Shown one piece after another: positions 1 to 23,396 of a stretch of DNA of 64,000 nt. Source of the stretch: Aquila chrysaetos chrysaetos (Eukaryota; Chordata; Aves; Accipitriformes; Accipitridae). The stretch lies in contig NC_044027.1 of the NCBI RefSeq assembly GCF_900496995.4, forward strand, positions 15,090,743 through 15,154,742. The letters are read 5' to 3'. Under the pieces are notes generated by a model, which did no database searches, was not told the DNA's origin, and saw nothing but the letters and a program-made list of their open reading frames with translations. Position 1 is the stretch's first letter. The number at the start of each line of letters is the position of its first letter. Both the position numbers and the translations under genes were made by a program.

Positions 1-498
1 ACAAAATGCACATTTAAGTGAACTGGGAAATGGAATGGGGAGTTCTTTTTTTTAATCAAAACATTTCATTATCTATAACGGGAATCTTTAGGTAACAAAG
101 CTCAGATCCTCCCTTACCCAAGGGCAATCAGAATGCTACAGTGCTTGTTCATGACTTACAGCATTATTATAGGAAAGTTAACAGAAATTCAATTCCCTTA
201 TATTATTAGCAACAGTCCCACAAGTGAAAAGACCTTTTATTTTCTGTTTGTTTTTAAGTTGGCTGAAGAGAAAAGGAGAATGACTTTCAGATAAACTTTC
301 AACGGAATTGATTATTTGTGTGTTGGCACATACTTTAAATTTGTCCAACCTACATACATTTGGTAACATCATTTGTATCCCTGTGTTTTGGCATGGGAGA
401 CCTGTCCTCTCCCTGTTCTGGACTAGTGTCACCTCCCTGAATTGTCTTACACCCTGGTAATTGTTCTGGTGGTTTATTTTCCTTTCTTTTCTTAGCAG
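1..498 (+). other. NUP214 intron (partial)
   Basis: This is the end of the intron before the first visible exon. It is AT-rich, with a T-rich tract and the tandem tagcag acceptor at its 3' end. I see no exon or repeat in it. Confidence 0.7.
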
Positions 499-11936
<11,438 letters not shown>

Positions 11937-12125
11937 GAACATCCTGAACTCTCCTGTAGAACTGTGCCGTAGCTCCTGCATTCATGAGTCACGTACAGGA
12001 TCAATATCCAAACAGCTTTTCTTTTAAATACGAGTTCTCAGACTTTTTTTTTAAGAAAAAGATTCTGCTTATTTTTATGCAACACTTGTTCTCGCTCTAT
12101 ATTAAACTATTTTATCTGCCTTGAT
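11937..12125 (+). other. NUP214: NUP214 3'UTR
   Basis: This is a short untranslated tail from the TAG stop to the presumed cleavage site. It is T-rich. It ends just after the ATTAAA signal at 12101-12106, and the GT-rich stretch that follows (about 12120-12140) fits a downstream element. The exact cleavage base is inferred. Confidence 0.7.
12101..12106 (+). terminator. NUP214: poly(A) signal ATTAAA of NUP214
   Basis: ATTAAA lies 165 bases after the stop codon and is followed 15-35 bases later by a GT-rich stretch. It is the first good signal downstream of the stop. An AATAAA at about 14366 could serve a longer, unproven isoform. Confidence 0.7.
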
Positions 12126-15100
12126 GTTATTTGTGTTGGAAGGGTTTATCTCCCTGCATCTAGAGGAAATAGATGTATGCTGTGGTTACCAGCCCCGTAC
12201 TGGACTTAGCTTTATGTTGTTCATCCCTTGCCTAGACAAGGGGGTAGCTCACGTTGGTTCCTGATACAAACCAGCACATTTTTCATTGAAGAGAATGCTT
12301 GATTATCCTAGGCCCTTAAGAAGGGGCTGAAGTTTGCCCTGCTAATTTTAAGTATAGGATGGGGCACATGCTTATCTCACTGAAGTGCTAAAAGTGAGTC
12401 ATGTGTGAGCCAGAGGCTTAGTGGAGAAATAGGAAATTAACTGAGAAGAAACTGGCAGCGTGCAGAACACGTTCCCATGGCAGTAACATTCAGCAAAGGG
12501 GTGGGAAGTAAAAGCTCTCCTATTTTTACCTTTCTCTAAATTTTACAGAACTCAGAAAATGGAACTCAGGTTATAGGGAAAACTTCTGGCCCTTGAATTA
12601 GAAGTGTGACCTCCATCCAGAGGCATTAGTGATTTTGCTGCTTAAGGCTTTGGCTGTTGGATTCTACTGTCAGCTACATTTTTTCTAACATGTATGAGAT
12701 TGTACTTTTTCCCTGTAGCTCTTAGCTTTAGTCAATATCATTTGTGAAATTCTCATATGTTTATACTTGAACATACTGAGCAAATGTTTTAAAGAATGCC
12801 CTGAAGGCATTCTGGACAAACACTTTTTCTATTTGATGCATCTGACCTCCATGAAACCTCTAAATGATGTAATGGGTTTTTGTTGCTCTGTGAAAAATGC
12901 ATTTGAAATAACAGCTTATGTATTAGTTGAATACATGCAGATTGGATGGGTTTATCTTGTTGGTCCTTTCAGGACATTTTGGGGTACTTCTGCTTTTTCT
13001 GTTTTCAGCAGAAACATTCTAACTTTTTTTTTTTATTTTATTTTTTCCCCCTAAATACTACACAATATGATGACAAGTGTCACTTTCTGGTTTGGTGGGC
13101 ATGTGGTCACTTTTTGGAATTGTAAATAGTTGATAACTGCTTGTTTTCATGTCCAGTGTTATAAACTAAATACTTATATCTATCAACAGTTCCTGAAGAA
13201 ACCTCTTTTTTCAAGTCAACCTAAAATGTTAGAGTTTGACCTAACTCCTGTCCTAGTTGTGGAAAGTGTCCTTCCTATCTCTGCACCTGGGAATGACATT
13301 AGGTAGGTGCCCTTTAAAAAGGAAGACCACTGAAATACAGGAAATATAGTGTACACAGAGGGCTTATTTTTAGATCTGGAGAGGCTTTGCGAGGCTATAG
13401 GCTCTAAGGCTTTTACATATGCCCCAGATCATGAACCCTGGCGTGCCGCATGTCCTATTAGAGGCAGCACTGTTGTCGGGGTTTTGTTTATAACCTCCCT
13501 TCCCCTTTAATGGAAGAGAGCGAGCGCTAGCGATCCTGGGACCACAGCACTACAACAGAGGAGAAAATTTTCTGAAATTTGCTGGTTTGGAGATGGAAGA
13601 AAAAGCTGAAGATGGGTTGAAGTGTGCCCTCCCAGTATGTTCTCCTTGACTATACAACATTTCTTAAGGCCTAGAGGTGATACTGCTGTTCTGCTTTGCT
13701 TCCTCTTTATAAATAGCAGCTGGCCCAAACCATTGACCTTAAATTCTTTGCATTAATCTCCCCTTGCTGTGGCATGCGACACCTCCTAGCAAGGCCGTAT
13801 CAGCTGTGCTCCCCCAGATAGCTAATAAACCTCTTGCTATGGAGAAGATTGGCTTGGTAAGAATGTGATGTTGGCGTGCTGAGCCATTTAAAGTTTCTTT
13901 TTTGGAATGATGGGAGCAGTTGGGGGTTGTCCCTGCTGTGCTGCTTGGTACCTGTTTAACTCCTATACCCTCTGCAAGTGAAGAGCTATTAGAATTACTC
14001 CAGGTGCTGATTGAACATGCATTTTCTTGCAGTGCTTCCAGAAATCATGGCTGAAACAACCCAACCCCCTGAACTATCTGCCCTTGAGAAACGGGTGCTG
14101 TTCCTGGTTTCCATAGTAGCTGCTGGAGGAGCTGAGCAGCGTAGAGAGGCTGATCGTGACCACAAGCCCACAGGAATATGCACAAAATGTAGCAAAGTCG
14201 ACTTTGAAAAACCTGCATTTTTATTAGATGACTCAAGGACTTGGCAAGTGCGTGTGGCGCTTGGTTGGTGGTTGCCAGAAGCTGTTACAGTCTGTCATCT
14301 GTGTTAAGTGGCCTGTGATCTCATGGCCTCTGTCCAGTTTTTTGTGGACAGATGTCCACCAAAGAATAAAGCTACTAACACAGATAGCCCCAGTCTTGGC
14401 AGACCTGGTAAAGAAGCCAAGGACTAGCTGGGCTTGGAGCCCTTGTTTCAGTAGTTTTGTTGTCTGTGCTGGTTAATCCTCAAATAACTAATAGCAACCG
14501 TTCCACGGCTACTCTGAAGGAACTTATCATTTTGTCTATGCTAATGTGGTTGTACGTTTTTTTTCATGCCATTTCAGTATGAGAAGAAATCTTCCAAGGC
14601 TTTTATCAAAGGTGGATTCTTAATTATCTCTAATGAAGGGACACACTTATTTTTCCCTCCCCTGAGACTACGCCATGGCCTTGAGGCAGTGGCAAGCCGA
14701 GGGCTGGTGATGCTCTGCTATGGCAGAGCACTAATGATGGTGTTACAGACTTGGTGGGCAGAGGGGAGCCTGAGGCGTAGAGAGGATCTCCCCAAACCCA
14801 TGGAGAGACCAGACCAGGGATTTCTGCTTCCTTGAAGGCTAAAAGAGCAACAAAGAGGCACAAAAAGAAAGAAGAATTTTTTAATCTCTTGTTTTAAAGG
14901 TTTTTACTGTATAATACTTGGTATTCCAGAATACGCATGGTCTCGGCCATACCCCTCCATCCGGATCTGTCTCCTGGGAGGGAAGGATGTAATTTCTTTG
15001 GCCCTTCTGTGCCTCAGTGCCGTGGTGCAGAGAGGCGACCAGAGGACAAATGCCGGTGGCATCCGTCTGCTGTCGAACCGAGGAGGGATCGCAGGGCTGA

Positions 15101-18100
15101 AGTTCATCCTGTGCTGCCGGGTTATATCCCTCGGCTCGCCTCGTCGCCGATGGCCACTTTCCTGCTTGAGCAGTGCCGGGGACAGAGCTGACGTGCTGAT
15201 GACCAAAACCTTGGCAATGCTCCGTGGGAGAAACCAGACGTGTTTCTGACACGACCGTCCGGCTCAGGATGGGCTTATTGGCCTCAACAGCGAGCCGCTG
15301 TGGTGTGTTTGCGTGTGTGTGGGGAGTCTCGGGGATGAGTAGGATCTCTGTGGAAGGTGGTGGAGGTCAGAAAAGTGCTGCTGAACATCTCGGACCTTTG
15401 TTCCAGCTGCTGGGAGCAGGGAGCGAGGCAGTGGAAAGGTGAAGGCAGGCAGTGGCACTTACCTCTCCTCCCAGCCCTTTGCCAAGGAACGGGGGGCACA
15501 GCCTTGGCCAGCACTGGTCCCTGCACCCTGCCAGCAGTCCTGCGCAGAGCTGCCTGCCTTCGCCCCGTCGGTCCGCGTACGTGTCCCTGCTGCTGCAGGC
15601 CCAGAGGCTGAAGTGACATTTTATTTATCCCTTCTTAGTTTTCATGTGTCCTGCCCTTGTGCATTGCTTTCAGCATTGCTTACAAGGAAAAATAATCCTG
15701 CATGAGGCTTTGGCATGAGTGTGTCTGGTAGTGCCGGGGGAGTTTTTGTTCCTAGATAAATGTCGCGTTGAGCCCGAGGGGCTGGGAAGAGGCGGCTGCA
15801 GCTCGGTGGGGATGAGCAGCCCTCGGTCGGCAGCACGACCAGCTCCGTCCTTTCTCCCTCTCGCGGCAGCGAGGCCCTAGGGTCTTGCAGCCATCGAGAA
15901 AAGACCGACTTCCTCGCCGAGGAATGAGCCTGGATGCGTCGGCACGTTTTTCAACTCTGCAGGCCTACCTGTGCCCATGGGCTTCTGTCTCGGCTCCCCG
16001 AGGGTCCCGCGGTTATGCACAGCATGTTCCCTGTCTCGCACCATCCCCACTTTTGTTTTTCTGCAATTTCCAGTAGGTTGCAAAGCTCCTTCTCTGCAAA
16101 CGTGTGTCTGGCTCCCGCTGCAGCGCCGGGACTTCTCCGTACACGCCTTTATCACACACGGGCACGCTTTGTGCTGCCAGTGCCTGTATCTGAACTCGCA
16201 CCGTTCCCTGAACACGAGATAAAAACGAAGTTGTGTATTGCCAGCAAGCGCGTTGCTCGAACGATATAGCAGGGCTGTTGCTGAGCCCTGGTGCTGCAGG
16301 TTCCTGGGCACACGCAGCCGCGGGCGATGCTCTGGCCTCAGGCTGCTGTCCTGCCTTGTCAGTGTCCTTTTCCAGCGCTGGAAGAGACCACCGCCATCGC
16401 GTACCACCCTCTCTCGGAGCAGGGTGCTGGAGTCGCTCCCGGGTCAGTGTTCCTTGCAGAATTTCTCCGCAGTTCTGCTCTGCAGGCGCCAGGAGCTTCA
16501 GCGCTTCAAATGCCCTGTGCTTAAGTGATGTCAGAACGGCTTCTGCATCGAAGGTGAAATAAGCTATTGCTCTGTTTTGAGGGGGAAGTATGGGACAACC
16601 CCAAAGTTACGAATCGGGGTAGGGTCAGACCTGACTCTCCAGTGCTGCTCGACTGCGTTCGGGCTTTTTGCCAGGACTCTGTACCCGCTGGGTTTGTGGG
16701 GACCAATTTACGAAGGTGTTACGAAAGGCAGCCTTGGCAAACTCGATGCAGATTGTTTGAGGAGCTCTGTTATAATTACGTGCATGCAACACATGACACA
16801 GTATTTTTATTTTTTTTTAATAGATGCTTCAAGGCTCTTCAGTGCATTGCTAAAAATATTTTTGCATTAAAACTTGAAAACATGAAGGCATAAAATGAGC
16901 GTGTGCAGCTGCTGCACATGAACAGCTTAACAAGATGTGAGATAGAAGAAATAGGAAACAAAACTTGATTTGCATCAGCAGAGGGAAGTCCCTGCAAAAA
17001 GTTTCGAGCAGGGACTGTGGAGGCCAGGGGGTATGTCTTCAAATGAAGGAACTGTTCCCTCAGTCTGTTTAAAACCGAGGTTAAAAAATCACAAAGCCAA
17101 GCGACAAAAACCTCTAGAAAGGTGAGTTTGATTTGTAGCCTCAGCATTCACGGATGCAGCGCGCTAAAGGATTGGAAGCACCAGAACTGGGCTCCACCAT
17201 CACCTCGGCTCTGCTGGGTTCAGCAGCCGCCATCCTTCCCAGATCCTTCTCAGGGGCTTTTCCAGTGTCTCGGTGCAGATAATAAGCGACCGGGCACTTT
17301 CAGCTTTTTCAGGGTGTCACCCAAAACAGCTGTGAGTTGGCTGGTGTCCCCTCTCCCCCCTTCTCCCCCTCCAAAACTAGGACATCTAAATTTAACCTGC
17401 TATCAACAGATGAGGCTGGAGAGTTTCCACTGTGGAAAGGAATCCCACTCCGAACCTGTCCTCTCCTCTGCTCAGGCTCCATCCGTGCGCATTCCTTTCC
17501 TCGAGCTGTGACCTCCCGTACGTTTCATTCCTCCCCTTCCCCTCCGGCGCTTGGGTTTGTCTCCCTGCTACGTGCCGCTGGAGCTTCCCAAACTGACGAC
17601 GTGGCTTTCCGTGTTTTACGTGGGCACGCGCCTCCGTGGTTTGGAGATGAACGGTACCAGGTCTCCCCGCTGCCCGGCAGCACCGTGCAAAAGGCTCTCG
17701 AGCTGCAAAGGTTGGCTACAACCTTTAAGGGGCATTAACAGGCTTGTCACAGGCTCTCGTTTGCTCCACGCGGGACCCAAGGAGATGCAGCGAAGGGGAG
17801 ACATCGATGTGAGGTGCACCTTTTTGGGGGGTGCCCCACAGGTAAGGGTCCAGCCCCTGTGCTCAGGACACGTGCCAGGAAAGCTCCGAGGGTCCCAAGG
17901 GTGCCGGGTGGGAGCCGACGCAGCACCGTGATCTTGCGGCAGACGGAACGAGTCTTTCCTCTGCTGCTTTTCGGAGAAGCCTTGATGCTTCTTTGCAGGC
18001 TGGATCAGAGAGCAGCAAACCAGCAAAAGTACTGAACGAACAAAAAATTTAAAAAAAAAAAAAAAAGAAAAGAAAGAGAAACCCGTGTCTGCCTTGAGGC

Positions 18101-18780
18101 ACAGCCGGTGGGAAGGGAGCCCGCGGTGGGATCGGCCCATGGCAGAAGGAGCTGGAGCACAGACCTGGAAGGTGCCAGGGTTGGGCCCTGTGGATTAACG
18201 GGTGAGCACTGGAGGCCAGGCACTCCCCTGCTCTCTGAAAATAATCGTGACAGTTTCCTTTACTGGAAAGCAAGCAGAACCTAAATATGAAAACTGTGGG
18301 GGAAAATAATGAAATGAATACAGCGTGGTATTTGAAAACCAGTCGTATACTGCAGCAGCTTTTAACCTCTCGTTTGCCCGGGTCTGAAAGGGCAGGGCTG
18401 CTCTCCGCTGCCCCGGGTACCACAGCCTGGCTGAGAGGCTGCCTTTCTCCAGATGCGGCATTTACAGCTAACATCTGACCAGGCTTTTGCTAAATAAGCA
18501 GTGTTAGGAAACTGAACCGTGCGGAAGTTCAGCTGCTGCCTGCGCCAACCGCCTCGACTCTGTCCTGCCGTTACAAAGATGCACAGCAGCCTGGTAATGA
18601 AAAATGCAGGATGTCGGCTGGTATTTTTAACCAGAAACCTCCACGCTCTATCTGATGCGGCGTAAGAGCTGAAATGGAGAGAAAAGGCACTCGTGGTAAA
18701 TAGGGTATTTATTGCCGATTTGAAATGCGAGTGCAGAGGTGGTGGAGCCGTTCGTTTAAAAACAGCCACCGCCCAAAACC
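12126..18780. other. Intergenic spacer between convergent NUP214 and FAM78A
   Basis: No coding exon was recognised. The first 2.5 kb resembles the AT-rich NUP214 part, and from about 14.9 kb the sequence becomes clearly GC-richer with more CpG. Scattered AATAAA occurs at about 13824 and 14366 on the plus strand. An A-rich run lies at about 18049-18072. Open frames here overlap on both strands and look accidental. Confidence 0.6.
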
Positions 18781-18810
18781 ACTCCAGGCAGACGTGTTTG
18801 AAAATTTCAC

Positions 18811-18816
18811 TTTATT
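18811..18816 (-). terminator. FAM78A: Candidate poly(A) signal of FAM78A
   Basis: AATAAA on the minus strand. Cleavage would fall around 18785-18800, and a GU-rich stretch follows (minus strand 18785-18752). An alternative AATAAA lies at 19508-19503, closer to the stop. Which is used cannot be told from the sequence. Confidence 0.4.
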
Positions 18817-18949
18817 TCTCTTTTATAAAAGCAGGGTTTTGTTGTTTTTTTTTTTTTTTTTACATCTCTGTAAGTGTCCAGACTCGGTACATCTTGGTTT
18901 TATTTTCACAGTATCTCTGCAAGACCAAGGACGATTCTTATTGCTGCGC

Positions 18950-19330
18950 CAGGAGCCAGGGCAGGAGGGACGGCGGTGCCGAGGTTCGGGCAGCCCTCGC
19001 CTTCCCCCCCCTCGCTCCCGGACCCAGCCTTGCTCTCCTCCGCGCCGGCTCAACAGGTCTACCCCTCCCCAACGCCGCTTAATATCTTTGTTGACTCTCC
19101 GAGGCGCTGCCCCTCTCTCGCCACGCTCGTCTCGGTGTCGAGGGTAGGAAACGAGAACCGAAGGGTCCGCGACGCCGCTCGGCGTGTCGGTCGTGCTCGA
19201 CGGCGTCTGCCAGCCCCTGCCCCGCTGCTGGCTGGGGGGGAGAGGGTGCGGGTGAGGGTCTCGGCCAGGGCTCGCCCTGCTGCTTCCCACCCTGGACCGC
19301 TACGGGGTGTTGACAGGGATGGTCAGGCTA
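18950..19330. other. CpG-rich block outside recognised promoters
   Basis: Dense CpG and GC over about 380 bases, with C-runs and a plus-strand open frame of 242 codons (18874-19602) that looks like a by-product of base composition. It lies either in the distal FAM78A 3'UTR or just beyond the gene. No splice sites or homology were recognised. Confidence 0.6.
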
Positions 19331-21029
19331 CCCTCTCCGCTCCCGTGGTGATTTGGGGCCATAAAGAGCTGGGGATCATCGGTGGGAGAGGTGAGGCAGA
19401 GACAAGCTCACGTACATCAGTATCCCGTGTTGGTGCCCCATCACCTTCCCAGCGTATCCTTTGTGCGTTCCCGGTTCTGCAAAAAGCTGCCAGAGAAGGA
19501 GCTTTATTTACCTCTGCGTATTTACCACCTTCCTTGGTGCAGGATGCCCCAGGTCCCCAGACATTTAAGCCCCCGTTGGGACCCTGTCAATACACGTTCT
19601 AATCATATGGCTATTAACCAGCCTTATCAATAGCGATGTCTATAGCACCTGTTACTTCCAGCCACCGTTCCTTTTATATTCGATCTGTCCCCGTCAGTTT
19701 TGTAATGAAGCAGCATTGGAAAAACATCACTTTTAATCACAACACACAAAATCTCAAAAGAGGCAGCATCACTTTTCTGTGCCGTGTCTGGTGATGTGAA
19801 TGGCGGCGGAGGGGCACGTTTCAACCTAGGCACGGGATAAAGGCATTCTTTGGGAAGGGAGGAGTCCATGCAAAGCCGACCCCAATGTGAAATTTGAATT
19901 TCATATTTACTGCTTAGCTGGGTCTGTTCAGTGCAACAGGACGAATTAGCCAGGAGGTTACTATCAAATTGCATGGATGCGTCCAGTCCACCAGGTAGAG
20001 GGAGTAGGAGGAACCCGGTTTACTTAATGCACTGGGAGACTAAGTCCAACACAAAGCTAAGTGGAAAAGGACGTAGGTGTTCCCTGAATGTGGTTTTTGG
20101 TGACTGAGAAGAAATCTTTCCTTGGAATTCCTTCGTGCAGCTAATTAAGACAACTGGGTCTGATATCTTCAACCCATGCTGACATCAGTGAGAACTGTAA
20201 GTACTCAGCACCTGGAGACAAAGTGAATACCAGACATAAACACCCCTTCTGCTCCCACCCGCGGCACTGCCCAGAAGTGCATCTAAGCGGTAGCCGAGAT
20301 GCGTGCAAGCGTTACCGGCTATTCACCCACAGCTCACATTTTGTCCTCTTCTGCATGTATTGCCTAGGAGAAAATACAGACAAGTCCCAAAGGGCTGTGC
20401 CAGTAGAGCTATAGTTAGGATTGGAATCCATGTAAGAAAATGGAGTTTAATACAGAGAGTGACTGCGCAAGTCAAAGTCTCCCTAGCTTCATCCTTTATA
20501 GTCCCAAGGCCTAGATTTAGGCAACCTTTGGCTCATGGATTTGGGTTTGATCCAGTCCGTTTGTTTGCAAGCTGCTTGTAATGCTGGACTTCCTACCTCA
20601 GAGATCTGCCCGTTGAAGAGAGCAGCTCCGTGGCTGAGCATCTCTGAAAACCAGTGCATGGAGGAGGGCGGGCTCCCCTGGAAATGGGGGCATGCTTGCA
20701 GGGACCCAGGATCCTTGTTTGCTGGTTTGAGACTGTCATGGGGGGGGCATATCTTCTGGGCGTGCTTTCCCCAGGCAGGTGGTGATGTTGAACCTGTTGC
20801 CAAAGTAGATGGTGTGGCTTTGGAGAAGTGAGGAAGGAGAATTTCTTGCTGGTAATGTCCGATGTGGAAGATGAAGATGGTAATAGCAGCTAATTGGTGC
20901 CTCTCCGAGGGGAGAGCCTTTTGAGCAGCGTGTGTGCGGTTGTAAGACCTGTTCAGACCAGCTCGGCAGGGCCAGGCTTGTATCTGGCACGCCGAGCTCT
21001 CTTCAGTCCCGGCTCTTGAGGCAGATTGT

Positions 21030-21125
21030 TAATAAGAGGAAGAAATGGTATCTAGGGGAAGGAGCTGCAGAGGGAAAGGGGAAGCGATCTGCCTCAGGCC
21101 ACGTGCTGGAGCGAGAGAGCAGATC
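21030..21125 (-). repeat. Possible MIR-like SINE remnant
   Basis: On the plus strand, gagctgcagagggaaagggg followed by agcgatctgcctcaggccac resembles the reversed MIR core (gaaactgaggcacagagagg, agtgacttgcccaaggtcac). The similarity is short and was judged by eye. Confidence 0.3.
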
Positions 21126-22867
21126 CTCCGCTGCCCGTCCTGTGCCCTGTCCTCCAGATGCCACCTCTGCTGCAGAACCTCCTCGGCCGGCAAACCGTGC
21201 CCCTTCCATTCAAACGGCTCCTCTGCGCCGCGCTCTGCAGAAGCGCAGCTGGTTATCTCTGAAGCCATCTGGTCCTTCTTAAAACCTGCAGGTTCCACCT
21301 CCGGCTTCAAATGCACCTTACTTACTGGAGGATCTACACCCAAGACTCGGGGGTTGCCCTGCTTGCACCTTCTCCTGCGTCGCCCTTTGCTACATAGATG
21401 TTTGTGCCATAGCCAGACAGGTACGGAATCACCCATGGTCCTGTCTGGACCCCATTCCTGACAGTCGTGTAGATCACGAGGTCATTTGGAAGAAAATGAT
21501 CTACTAACCCCAACGTGATTTGTTGTCACGGGAAGAAGAGAGTTTTTCATAGCTTTTGCTTATAGTGTTTGCTAGGAATGGGTGCCTGTTATTTTCAGAC
21601 GTGGCTGTTCCTGAATTATGGATATTGCTGGGTAGACTCAGTAGATAAGATCTGCCCTCGCTTACACCCATGCATCTCCAATGACTTCAGAAGGATCCTT
21701 TTTATATCCTGCTCTTCTTACAGCACCGTCATTTGGATTTCATGGGAAAACAGGGCAACAGAGCTTCACCCAACAACAGCCGGTGCACGAGCTGTTGGCT
21801 CTTACGCCACGACAAGGTGAGACTGTAGGCTAGTTGGGCAAACATCTGCGTGTTCTAAAGACAAACCCAGTGGGACATCCCCCCCTCCCCTCGATTTATG
21901 TTGACTCCCAGGGCCACAATTCCAGCTGTGAGATTATCCCATATTCTAATGCTAACAGGAGACTGAGATCACCAAGTGTAAGCCGTGCAAGTTTGCTTGC
22001 CACCCCTTCTGCGAAGTGGGGAGATGGCCTAGTAGCTCCCACTCAAGAGACTTCCTACAGCAGGTTTGTTATTTGCATTGCTTTTGAAACTGAGATTATT
22101 TCCACGCTTCCTGGTTTTAAAACCTGGAACGAGGAAGATTTTCTTTTTATCACACTTCTTCCGATTTCATGCCCTTTTCATCTATCAGCCCGTGGCACAC
22201 TGACAATCTATTCCTTGTTTCAAAACTTTCTCCTGAAAATTCTGTAGAAAGGACATTCTGCCTGGTGGTGTTTTTGTTGTTTTTTTTTCAAACATAGCTT
22301 TAAGGCAAAAGTTTGGCAATGCAAAGCAAAGTCTACATAAGGCCGCATGACTTGGATTTGCAACTCAGAACCTTACAGCTTAAAAAAAAAAAAAAAAAAA
22401 TCCTTATCTCAAATAGTCAACTTTTTGCTCCAGGAACTTGTTCTGTTCTCAACCAAAAAGAAAAAAAAAAGACTCTTAAAATCCCAAATAAAATGTTCTT
22501 ATTGTTCCGGGCAGTCTGGACAAGCTAATGAGACTGAAGTTCAAACAGTAACTAAAGTAGGGAAGGAAAAAAAAAAAAAAGCTATACGGGTAGACATCAG
22601 TGTTAGTTTCTTCCCTTAGGAATCCAGTGATGAGACAGACCCCAGTCAAAGGTCTCCTCTTTAGCTTTAGCACAGTGAAATCCGTCCCAATGGGAGAAGG
22701 TAGAATGGTTGCATTTGTTAAATGAATAAAAAGTGCATTTTGATTTTGCTCAGATTATACGTGTGTATTCTAATACCTAAGTGATTGTTTTGCTTCGTTG
22801 TTGGTTTTTTTGTTTTTGTTTTTTTTTTTTTTTTTCTCCCTTTTGGTGCCGGGACGCCAGGTTTATA

Positions 22868-23396
22868 TTATCGATGTTTTGGAGGTATCACCACAAGCGG
22901 TGGTCCATCCTTTGGCCTCCACATGAGTACCTGAGCATCATTGGCATTGGGTTTGACAAGGGCACTGGGTGGTATTGGCTCATTCTTGCTAAGGACCTGG
23001 GGCTGCTCTTGAGCAGAGGGTTCCTGCAGCTTGGCACGCTGCCCCAAGGGTCTGCTGGGATTTACCTCGATGCCCAGCCTCATGCGCCATTTGATAGTCT
23101 GCAAGGTCACCATTTCGTTGGTAGCCGTGTTGGTTGCGACCAGCCAGGTGGTGAAGCTTTGATCCCGGTGAATGCTCGTGAGTTTGGCCACGTTGCTCTC
23201 GCTGACGGGCACTGCCCACGTCACGCTCGGGTAAAAGTTGTCGTTCATGCTGATGTTGAACTTGGACTCCTTCTTCGTGGGACCCACGATGGTGCAGGTT
23301 TCTGTCGTGTTTCCATACCAGGGATAGTTCACTCCATCTGAGTCACTGATGGCCTGGATTTTACCGTCCAGTAGATCCGGAAGCTCCCAACTTGAC
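22868..23396 (-). CDS. FAM78A: FAM78A terminal coding exon
   Basis: The acceptor on the minus strand is cacggcag and the exon begins at 23396 with the G that completes Met88. It encodes 175 further residues and stops at TAA (22870-22868). No introns or frame breaks are seen. A GTAAAA inside it (DGK) is a possible but unused donor. Confidence 0.94.

Larger units (their letters stand above)
18785..22867 (-). other. FAM78A: Probable FAM78A 3'UTR
   Basis: The minus-strand tail after the stop starts in a T/A homopolymer region (22809-22838) and has several more A/T runs. The best poly(A) signal I see is AATAAA at 18816-18811, with a GU-rich stretch downstream on the minus strand (18785-18752). 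That gives a 4.1 kb UTR. A shorter end is possible at AATAAA 19508-19503 or at several ATTAAA/TATAAA variants. The length is inferred only. Confidence 0.4.

Noticed and set aside
18874-19602. 242-codon plus-strand open frame as a protein gene
   Set aside because: It coincides with CpG-rich sequence where stops are rare, is rich in Arg/Pro/Ala, has no recognisable domain and overlaps long frames on the other strand.
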